From Rhodobacter sp. (GTDB lineage Bacteria > Pseudomonadota > Alphaproteobacteria > Rhodobacterales > Rhodobacteraceae), in NCBI GenBank assembly GCA_013824055.1, contig PNNE01000346.1:1-8474 (forward strand): 8,474 bases of DNA, written 5' to 3'. This document shows, piece after piece, positions 1-6,206 of this stretch (positions are counted from its first letter, which is position 1; each line of letters begins with the position of its first letter). Both the position numbers and the translations under genes were made by a program. A model generated the notes under the pieces. The model had not been told where the DNA came from and ran no database searches. It was given only the letters and a program-made list of their open reading frames with translations.

Positions 1-855
1 GACCACGGCACAGGGCGACGCCGCCACCAGCAGCGTGGCCGAGCGATAGAGCGCCTCGCCCGCCTCATGGCCCAGGGCCCGAAAGCCGAACCAGGACAGG
101 ATCGCGCCGAGCAGCACCGCGATGGTGTAGCGCTGGCCGAACCAGTCCGAAAACCGCTCGGACGGCGATTTCATCGCCTGCGCCTCGGTCACCAGCTGGA
201 TCATCCGCGCGACGGTGCTGGTGGCCAGCCCGCGCGTCACCTCGACCGTCAGGATGCCGTCCAGGTTCACTGTCGCCTCGTGAACCGGGTCGCCCGCCGC
301 CTTGCGCACCGGGGCCGATTCCCCCGTGACCGTGCTTTCGTCCAGATGGCCCGAGCCCTCGGCCACCCGTCCATCCACCGGCACCCGCGCGCCGGGGCGC
401 AGGATGACGCGGTCACCGGGGACAAGGTCGGCCACCGGCACCTCGACCACGCCCGCTGGCCCCCACCGCAGCGCGGTCTCGGGGCGCAGGTGCATCAGCG
501 CCTCGACCGCGCGGCGGGCCTTGCCCATCGCCCGACGCTCCAGCGTCTGCGACAGCGAGAACAGCGCCAGCAGCACCGCGCCTTCCAGCGCCGCCCCCAC
601 CAGGGCCGCCGCCAGGGCCGCCACGACCATCAGCAGGTCGATGTCCAGCCGGTGATCGCGCCAAAGCTCGGCCAACGCCCGGCGCAGCGCCGGCAGGCCG
701 CCGGTCAGGAACGACAGCCCCAGCGCCCCCCAGACCAGACCGGCCGGCAAGGGCTGCAGGAAGGCGTCCAGCGACGCGATGCCAAGGCCGATCCAGCACA
801 GGATCGTCAGGTGAAGGTCCGAGCCCTGGTCACGATCCGCCGTCTGTCCGGACAC
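1..855 (-). CDS. P1B-4-type heavy-metal translocating P-type ATPase (partial, N-terminal 285 residues)
   Basis: This gene encodes an inner-membrane ATPase that exports a divalent transition metal. The minus-strand frame is open from a GTG at 855-853 to the window edge, exactly 285 codons. Visible in order: a short N-terminus without a CxxC metal-binding domain; hydrophobic segments at about residues 16-34, 38-55 and 73-102; an actuator domain with the dephosphorylation motif TGES at 177-180; a hydrophobic segment at 243-258; and the start of the next helix carrying SPC at 280-282. SPC in place of CPC, with no N-terminal metal domain, is the known signature of P1B-4 pumps (CoaT, CtpD and PfeT type; Co, Fe or Zn reported as substrates), so the exact metal cannot be told. 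The phosphorylation site (DKTG), nucleotide domain and C-terminus lie beyond the edge. GTG is chosen because AAGGGGAG (870-863) sits 7 nt upstream. It is transcribed divergently from alr. Confidence 0.93.
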   Translation of the reverse strand, partial: MSGQTADRDQGSDLHLTILCWIGLGIASLDAFLQPLPAGLVWGALGLSFLTGGLPALRRALAELWRDHRLDIDLLMVVAALAAALVGAALEGAVLLALFSLSQTLERRAMGKARRAVEALMHLRPETALRWGPAGVVEVPVADLVPGDRVILRPGARVPVDGRVAEGSGHLDESTVTGESAPVRKAAGDPVHEATVNLDGILTVEVTRGLATSTVARMIQLVTEAQAMKSPSERFSDWFGQRYTIAVLLGAILSWFGFRALGHEAGEALYRSATLLVAASPCAVV

Positions 856-872
856 CGATGATCTCCCCTTTG

Positions 873-887
873 CGACGCACAGCGTCG
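873..887 (-). other. Short hairpin in the ATPase mRNA leader, just before the ribosome binding site
   Basis: Perfect 6-bp arms CGACGC (873-878) and GCGTCG (882-887) enclose the 3-nt loop ACA. In the minus-strand transcript the hairpin lies between the predicted start site (near 889) and the Shine-Dalgarno sequence (870-863). It could stabilise the leader or affect ribosome access. It could equally be a protein-binding dyad in DNA, or chance in GC-rich sequence. Confidence 0.35.
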
Positions 888-895
888 TGCAGCAC

Positions 896-926
896 AGCGT
901 AAAGGGCAAGCTCCTGCCCGGTCCAA
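896..926 (-). promoter_or_regulatory. Probable MerR-family-controlled promoter of the metal ATPase
   Basis: Read on the minus strand, a -35 element TTGGAC (926-921) and a -10 element TACGCT (901-896) are separated by 19 bp (920-902) rather than the usual 17. The spacer contains a dyad, GGGCA (919-915) and TGCCC (908-904), with a 6-nt centre, almost exactly mid-spacer. A 19-20 bp spacer with a centred dyad is the known layout of promoters activated by MerR-family metal sensors (ZntR, CueR, CoaR), which commonly control P1B ATPases. Transcription would start near 889, about 34 nt before the GTG. That a MerR regulator binds here is inferred from geometry and neighbour; no such regulator gene is in the window. 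Confidence 0.6.
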
Positions 927-935
927 GGTTTTCCC

Positions 936-964
936 TTGACCCCGACCCCGACCCGGTCGAAACA
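936..964 (+). promoter_or_regulatory. Weak candidate promoter for the alr cluster
   Basis: TTGACC (936-941) is followed after 17 bp by GAAACA (959-964), a poor match to a -10 box. If used, transcription would begin at about the alr ATG, giving a nearly leaderless message. This fits the absence of a recognisable Shine-Dalgarno sequence before that ATG. The spacer holds a small direct repeat, GACCCC twice and then GACCCG. The -35 box lies 9 bp from the -35 box of the divergent ATPase promoter. Support is modest. Confidence 0.3.
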
Positions 965-969
965 GCCGC

Positions 970-2019
970 ATGGCGACTGGAACCCTGACGATTGACCTCG
1001 ATGCGATTGCCGCGAACTGGCGCGCGCTGGACCGGATGTCCGGTGCGGGCGTGCAGACGGCGGCGGTGGTGAAGGCCGATGCCTACGGGCTGGGCGTGAC
1101 GCGGGTGGCCCGCACTCTGGCCGCGGCGGGCGCCCGGCGGTTCTTCGTGGCCCAGGCCGAGGAAGGGGCGGCGGTCCGTCAGGCCCTGGGTCAGGGACCG
1201 CAGATCGCGATCCTGTCGGGTCACATGCCCGGCGATACCGAGATGATCCATGACCTGGATCTGACGCCGATGCTGAACAGCCTGGAGCAGATCACCCGCC
1301 ATCTGGAAGCGCTGCCGGGCCACCCGTTCGGCGTGCAGCTGGACACCGGCATGAACCGCCTGGGCGTCGAGATGCTGGAATGGCAGGCCGTGGCGCCGAT
1401 CCTGGTCGATGCCGGGCCAGAGCTGCTGATGAGCCACCTTGCCTGCGCGGACGAACCCGACCATCCGCTGAACGAGGCCCAGCTTCGCACCTTCCTCGAG
1501 ATGACCGACGGCACCGGCCTGCCCCGCAGCCTTGCCGCGACTGGCGGCATCCTGCTGGGTCCGCGCTATCATTTCGACCTGACCCGCCCCGGCGTCGGCC
1601 TGTATGGCGGCCTGCCGCATGAGGCCGCGATCCCCGCCCTGACCCTGTCGCTGCCGGTGATCCAGACCCGCGAGGTCGCCCCGGGAGAGACGGTGGGCTA
1701 TGGCTGCGCCTGGGTCGCGGACCGGCCCTCGGTCATCGCCACGATCGCCGCGGGATACGCCGACGGCCTGCCCCGGACGCTGTCGAACCAGGCGCAGCTG
1801 TGGGACGGCGACACGCCCTGCCCGCTGGTCGGCCGCGTGTCGATGGACATGATCACGGTGGACATCACCCATCTGCCCGAGGTGCCGCGCAGCCTGGACA
1901 TCCTGGGACCGAACCAGCCCGTCGACGTGCTGGCCGAGATGGCCGGGACCATCGGCTACGAACTGCTGACAGCACTTGGCCCCCGCTACACCCGCCGCTA
2001 CCAGGAGCGCAGCGCATGA
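970..2019 (+). CDS. alr: Alanine racemase
   Basis: Alr is a PLP-dependent cytoplasmic enzyme that interconverts L- and D-alanine and supplies D-Ala for peptidoglycan. The 349-residue length is at the short end of the usual range. The PLP lysine is K35 in VVKADAYGLG. The opposite catalytic base is Y263 in AGYADG. DTGMNRLG (125-132) carries the conserved Arg (R130), TRPGVGLYGG (205-214) the Arg that contacts the PLP ring nitrogen (R206), GRVSMD (288-293) the substrate-channel Met, and the C-terminal GPRYTRRY closes the C-terminal domain. The usual ANSAG cofactor-phosphate motif reads AATGG (189-193), so Asn becomes Ala and Ser becomes Thr. No Shine-Dalgarno sequence precedes the ATG, but the N-terminus matches the family start. 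Its TGA overlaps the next ATG (ATGA), which suggests translational coupling to the Mla-type permease. Confidence 0.95.
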   Translation: MATGTLTIDLDAIAANWRALDRMSGAGVQTAAVVKADAYGLGVTRVARTLAAAGARRFFVAQAEEGAAVRQALGQGPQIAILSGHMPGDTEMIHDLDLTPMLNSLEQITRHLEALPGHPFGVQLDTGMNRLGVEMLEWQAVAPILVDAGPELLMSHLACADEPDHPLNEAQLRTFLEMTDGTGLPRSLAATGGILLGPRYHFDLTRPGVGLYGGLPHEAAIPALTLSLPVIQTREVAPGETVGYGCAWVADRPSVIATIAAGYADGLPRTLSNQAQLWDGDTPCPLVGRVSMDMITVDITHLPEVPRSLDILGPNQPVDVLAEMAGTIGYELLTALGPRYTRRYQERSA

Positions 2020-2795
2020 TCGAGGCGACCCTGGGGTCGCTGGGCCGTCCGGTCCTGCAGGCCGTCGCGGCAGTCGGCCGGGTGGCGCTGTTCGCGCTTC
2101 AGGTCGTGGGCCACATCCTGCGCCCGCCCTTCTACCTGCGCGAGCTTGGGTCCTCGCTTGTGCAGATCGGCTGGCATTCGCTGCCCGTGGTCGGCCTGAC
2201 CGCGATCTTCACCGGGGGCGCGCTGGCCCTGCAGATCTATGCCGGCGGCTCGCGCTTCAACGCCGAATCGGTCGTGCCCTCGATCGTCGCCATCGGCATG
2301 ACGCGCGAGCTTGGTCCGGTGCTGGGCGGTCTGATGGTCGCCGCGCGCGTCGCCTCGTCGATTGCCGCCGAAATCGGGACGATGAAGGTCACGGAACAGA
2401 TCGACGCCCTGGTGACGCTGTCGACCAACCCGTTGAAATACCTGGCCGTCCCGCGCGTTGTGGCTGCAACCCTGGCGATGCCGGTTCTGGTGGCCGTGGG
2501 CGATGCCATCGGGATCATGGGCGGCTGGCTGGTCGGGATCACCCGGCTGGACTTCAACTCGGCCGCCTATCTGAAGAACACCGTGGACTTTCTGGAGGTC
2601 TGGGACATCGGCTCGGGCCTGGTGAAGGGCGCGGTCTTCGGCTTCATCGTGGCGCTGATGGGGTGCTACCACGGCATGAACTCGGCCCGCGGCGCGCAAG
2701 GCGTGGGGGCTGCGACCAAGGCCGCCGTGGTGTCGGCCAGCGTGCTGATCCTGGCCGCGAACTACATCCTGACCGAAGCGTTCTTCTCGTCATGA
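2016..2795 (+). CDS. mlaE: MlaE/YrbE-family lipid ABC transporter permease
   Basis: This is a 259-residue integral inner-membrane permease of the MlaE (YrbE, DUF140) family, which moves phospholipid between inner membrane and periplasm with an MlaF ATPase. Membrane segments are seen at about residues 55-75, 87-115, 147-175, 200-217 and 236-254. The family hallmark runs from RELGPVLGGLMVAARVAS (97-114) through AEIGTMKVTEQIDAL (118-132), where the EQIDAL segment contacts the ATPase. The frame stays open further upstream, back to an ATG at 1800, but that would lie deep inside alr. The ATG at 2016 overlaps the alr stop and gives the normal family N-terminus and length. It overlaps the next gene by ATGA, a tight operon arrangement. 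The symbol reflects family membership; orthology to E. coli MlaE is not shown. Confidence 0.93.
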   Translation: MIEATLGSLGRPVLQAVAAVGRVALFALQVVGHILRPPFYLRELGSSLVQIGWHSLPVVGLTAIFTGGALALQIYAGGSRFNAESVVPSIVAIGMTRELGPVLGGLMVAARVASSIAAEIGTMKVTEQIDALVTLSTNPLKYLAVPRVVAATLAMPVLVAVGDAIGIMGGWLVGITRLDFNSAAYLKNTVDFLEVWDIGSGLVKGAVFGFIVALMGCYHGMNSARGAQGVGAATKAAVVSASVLILAANYILTEAFFSS

Positions 2796-3538
2796 TCGAA
2801 CTTGCCCAGGTGCAAAAGCGGTTTGGCGAGAACCGGGTGCTGCAGGGGGTGACCCTGACCATCGCCTCGGGGACCTCGATGGTGATCATCGGCGGGTCGG
2901 GGACGGGCAAGTCGGTGCTGCTGAAGTGCATCCTCGGCCTCGTGCGCCCCGACAGCGGGATGATCACGCTGGACGGCCAGGACGTCACCAAGGCCGACCG
3001 CGACGCCTTCCTCGCGCGGTTCGGGATGCTGTTCCAGGGCGGCGCGCTGTTCGACTCGCTGCGGGTCTGGGAGAATGTCGCCTTCCGCCTGCTGCGCGGT
3101 CCGAAGGCGCTGCCGAAGGCGCAAGCGCGCGAGATCGCCATCGAGAAGCTGCGCCGCGTCGGCCTGAAACCCGCGACCGCCGACCTGTTCCCGGCCGAGC
3201 TGTCAGGCGGCATGCAAAAGCGCGTGGGCCTGGCCCGCGCCATCGCGGCGGAACCCGAGATCATCTTCTTCGACGAGCCCACCACGGGGTTGGACCCGAT
3301 CATGGCCGGTGTGATCAACGACCTGATCCGGGAGATCGTGGTCGAGATGGGCGCCACCGCGATGACCATCACCCACGACATGTCCTCGGTCCGCGCGATT
3401 GCCGACAATGTGGCGATGCTGCATGGCGGCGTGATCCGCTGGACCGGGCCGGTCGGGGAAATGGACGCCACACCAGACCCTTACGTGCAACAGTTCATCC
3501 ACGGGCGGGCGGAAGGGCCGATCGAGGCCGTGCGATGA
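2792..3538 (+). CDS. mlaF: MlaF-family lipid ABC transporter ATP-binding protein
   Basis: This is a 248-residue cytoplasmic nucleotide-binding subunit that powers the preceding MlaE-type permease. All ABC motifs are intact: Walker A GGSGTGKS (34-41), Q-loop Gln82 in MLFQGGALFDSL, signature LSGGMQKR (137-144), Walker B IIFFDEPTTGLDP (157-169) with catalytic Glu162, and H-loop His195 in ITHD. FQGGALFDSLTV-like and SGGMQKRVGLARA sequences are typical of the MlaF branch. The ATG overlaps the permease stop by ATGA, and the words ATGATCGA recur at both ATGA junctions. It is followed 7 bp later by a PqiA-domain gene. No gene for an MCE-domain MlaD, MlaC or MlaB follows, so the periplasmic parts must be encoded elsewhere or be different. 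Confidence 0.94.
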   Translation: MIELAQVQKRFGENRVLQGVTLTIASGTSMVIIGGSGTGKSVLLKCILGLVRPDSGMITLDGQDVTKADRDAFLARFGMLFQGGALFDSLRVWENVAFRLLRGPKALPKAQAREIAIEKLRRVGLKPATADLFPAELSGGMQKRVGLARAIAAEPEIIFFDEPTTGLDPIMAGVINDLIREIVVEMGATAMTITHDMSSVRAIADNVAMLHGGVIRWTGPVGEMDATPDPYVQQFIHGRAEGPIEAVR

Positions 3539-3545
3539 GCAGGGG

Positions 3546-3980
3546 ATGCGGCCGTTGAAGTACCTCAACCTCGCCCTGCTGATCCTTTTCCCCATCGCCT
3601 GGTTCGCGCCGCTGCTGCGGGCCGCACTGCTGCCGATCTTCGGCATGGACGAGATCAGCCTCATCACCGGGTTGCAATCGCTGTGGGGCACTGACGCGGC
3701 TCTGGCGCTGCTGGTCACCTTCCTTGCGATCTTTGCCCCCTATGCCAAGACCATCGGCCTGGCGCTGCTGCACTGGAACCTGCTCTCCGCCAGGACGCTG
3801 CCGACTTTGGAAATCCTGGGGAAACTGGCGATGGCCGACGTCTTCCTGATCGCGCTTTACATCGTCATCGCGAAGGGCGCCGGGCATGTGACGATCGAGA
3901 CCGCCTGGGGCCTTTACCTCTTCACCGGCTGCATCCTGGCGCAGGTCCTGATCGCGTGGAAGTCGAAGCCCACCGCCTGA
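3546..3980 (+). CDS. Small PqiA-domain membrane protein (paraquat-inducible protein A family)
   Basis: This 144-residue membrane protein is about one third the size of E. coli PqiA, which has two such domains. It has one domain with four predicted membrane segments (about residues 5-22, 50-70, 93-111 and 118-136). The segment LGKLAMADVFLIALYIV (91-107) resembles the conserved PqiA/YebS core. No CxxC zinc ribbon is present. PqiA proteins accompany MCE-type lipid transporters (the Pqi system), so the location directly after MlaE/MlaF homologues suggests an envelope-lipid role; this is inference. The start is uncertain: AGGGG (3541-3545) touches the ATG at 3546 but lies an ideal 9 nt before a TTG at 3555, which would give MKYLNLALL and a protein of 141 residues. 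Confidence 0.85.
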   Translation: MRPLKYLNLALLILFPIAWFAPLLRAALLPIFGMDEISLITGLQSLWGTDAALALLVTFLAIFAPYAKTIGLALLHWNLLSARTLPTLEILGKLAMADVFLIALYIVIAKGAGHVTIETAWGLYLFTGCILAQVLIAWKSKPTA

Positions 3981-3994
3981 GCCGGGTGCGACCC

Positions 3995-4016
3995 AAATTC
4001 CTTCTTCAAGGAATTT
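3995..4016. terminator. Perfect AT-rich hairpin after the alr-pqiA cluster, possible terminator
   Basis: Arms AAATTCCTT (3995-4003) and AAGGAATTT (4008-4016) pair perfectly over 9 bp around a CTTC loop, 14 bp after the PqiA-family stop codon. On the plus strand the right arm runs into TTTT, which makes a weak intrinsic terminator possible. The low-GC stem and short T-run are not typical. It is in strong base-composition contrast to the GC-rich surroundings. A dispersed intergenic repeat is an alternative. Confidence 0.45.
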
Positions 4017-4018
4017 TG

Positions 4019-4042
4019 CAAGAATTTTCCTTAAAATTCTTG
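4019..4042. repeat. Second perfect AT-rich inverted repeat, adjacent to the first
   Basis: Arms CAAGAATTTT (4019-4028) and AAAATTCTTG (4033-4042) pair perfectly over 10 bp around the loop CCTT, only 2 nt after the first hairpin. Part of it can pair with the first instead: AAGGAA (4008-4013) is complementary to TTCCTT (4027-4032), so the two folds and this third one compete. It sits 50 bp upstream of radA. Its role is unknown; a terminator, regulatory element or dispersed repeat are all possible. The rest of 4043-4092 holds no strong promoter that I can recognise. Confidence 0.5.
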
Positions 4043-4092
4043 TCGCCCAACCGCCTTGATACTGCCCAAAAGTCCGGCCACTGTCCCGCATC

Positions 4093-5448
<1,356 letters not shown>

Positions 5449-5482
5449 GCCCTTGCAAAGAATGGGAACGGGGACGTAAACG

Positions 5483-6124
5483 ATGGAAAATCTGACCGCA
5501 GTCGATGGTGGTGCGGCGCTTATCATCATCATTTCGGCCATTCTCGCCTTTTCGCGCGGGCTGGTCCGCGAGCTGATGGCGATCCTCGGCTGGATCGGGG
5601 CCGCCATCGCCGCATTCTACTTCGCCCCCGGCGTGCAGCCCCTGGTCAAGGAGCTGCCCGTGGTCGGCGAGTTCCTGTCCGACAGCTGCGAGCTTTCCGT
5701 GGTCGCGGCCTTTGCCGGCGTCTTCGTGATCGGCCTGATCGTCGCCGCCCTTTTCACCCCGCTCTTCGCCGGAGCCGTCCAACGCTCCGCGCTTGGCGGC
5801 ATCGACCAGGCGCTTGGCTTTCTGTTCGGTGCGGCACGCGGCATCCTGCTGATCGCCATCGCCTTCATCGTCTATGACCGCGTGCTTGCGGGCCAGCAGA
5901 TCGCGATGATCGACAACTCGCGCACCGCGCTGGTCTTCGCCAATTTCCAGGCCCAGATCGACCAGAGCATCCCCACGGACGCGCCGGGCTGGATCGTCGA
6001 CCGCTACAACGAGCTGACCAATGTCTGCGCCCCGGGCGGTGCCCCGGTGATCGATGCGGCCCCCGCACCCCAGGCCCCCGCACCCCAGCCTCCCGCGACC
6101 CAGGCTCCTGCAACCAATCCGTGA
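5483..6124 (+). CDS. cvpA: CvpA family membrane protein
   Basis: This 213-residue inner-membrane protein belongs to the CvpA (colicin V production) family, whose molecular role is still poorly defined but which is linked to envelope stress tolerance in enterobacteria. It has four predicted membrane segments (about residues 9-23, 31-48, 72-95 and 114-132). Family motifs FSRGLVREL (23-31) and GGIDQALGFLFGAARG (105-120) are clear. After the membrane part comes a soluble stretch (about 133-190) and a low-complexity Pro/Ala/Gln tail (about 191-213). GGGGA (5470-5474) lies 8 nt before the ATG. Placement directly before purF matches the known cvpA-purF pairing of E. coli. It is probably co-transcribed with radA, since the gap is only 34 bp and lacks a terminator. 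Confidence 0.93.
   Translation: MENLTAVDGGAALIIIISAILAFSRGLVRELMAILGWIGAAIAAFYFAPGVQPLVKELPVVGEFLSDSCELSVVAAFAGVFVIGLIVAALFTPLFAGAVQRSALGGIDQALGFLFGAARGILLIAIAFIVYDRVLAGQQIAMIDNSRTALVFANFQAQIDQSIPTDAPGWIVDRYNELTNVCAPGGAPVIDAAPAPQAPAPQPPATQAPATNP
6065..6121 (+). repeat. 15-bp tandem repeat encoding the CvpA Pro/Ala tail
   Basis: Three full 15-bp units (6065-6079, 6080-6094, 6095-6109) and a 12-bp partial unit (6110-6121) run up to the stop codon. Each starts GCR-CCC or similar and encodes APQAP, APQPP, ATQAP and ATNP in turn. The in-frame length suggests growth by slippage or duplication and a copy number that may vary between strains. The tail is presumably unstructured. Confidence 0.75.
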
Positions 6125-6127
6125 TGC

Positions 6128-6178
6128 GGCAGGGCGTTTCGGGGCGTGACAGCCCCGAACCGCTGCCTTAAACAGCGG
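6128..6178 (+). promoter_or_regulatory. Stem-loop cluster between cvpA and purF
   Basis: Stem 1 has perfect 8-bp arms TTCGGGGC (6138-6145) and GCCCCGAA (6152-6159) with loop GTGACA, extendable by GGCAG (6128-6132) with CTGCC (6163-6167) across an internal loop. Stem 2 has perfect 6-bp arms CCGCTG (6160-6165) and CAGCGG (6173-6178) and cannot form together with the extension of stem 1. No T-run follows, so this is not a standard intrinsic terminator. It may end or attenuate the cvpA transcript, stabilise an RNA end, or control purF. No known purine riboswitch core is visible. Confidence 0.45.
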
Positions 6179-6206
6179 GCCTAAGCCTAAGGTAGGATTC
6201 GGACGC

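Noticed and set aside
67..861. Long plus-strand open frame opposite the metal ATPase
   Set aside because: It is rich in Arg, Gln, His and Pro, with no domain. The minus strand carries an unmistakable P-type ATPase with TGES and SPC motifs, so this is a shadow of GC-rich coding DNA.
1800..2015. Upstream extension of the MlaE-type gene to an ATG inside alr
   Set aside because: The extra 72 residues are a frame-shifted shadow of alr. The ATG at 2016 gives the family N-terminus and an ATGA overlap.
1976..2791. Fusion of the MlaF frame to a long upstream segment (520 codons)
   Set aside because: The upstream part is an alternative frame of the permease gene and resembles nothing. The ABC protein begins at 2792 with MIELAQVQKRFG.
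4056..4084. TTGATA with CACTGT 17 bp downstream as a radA promoter
   Set aside because: The -10 element is very poor and the start would fall almost on the ATG. The evidence is too weak to list as a feature.
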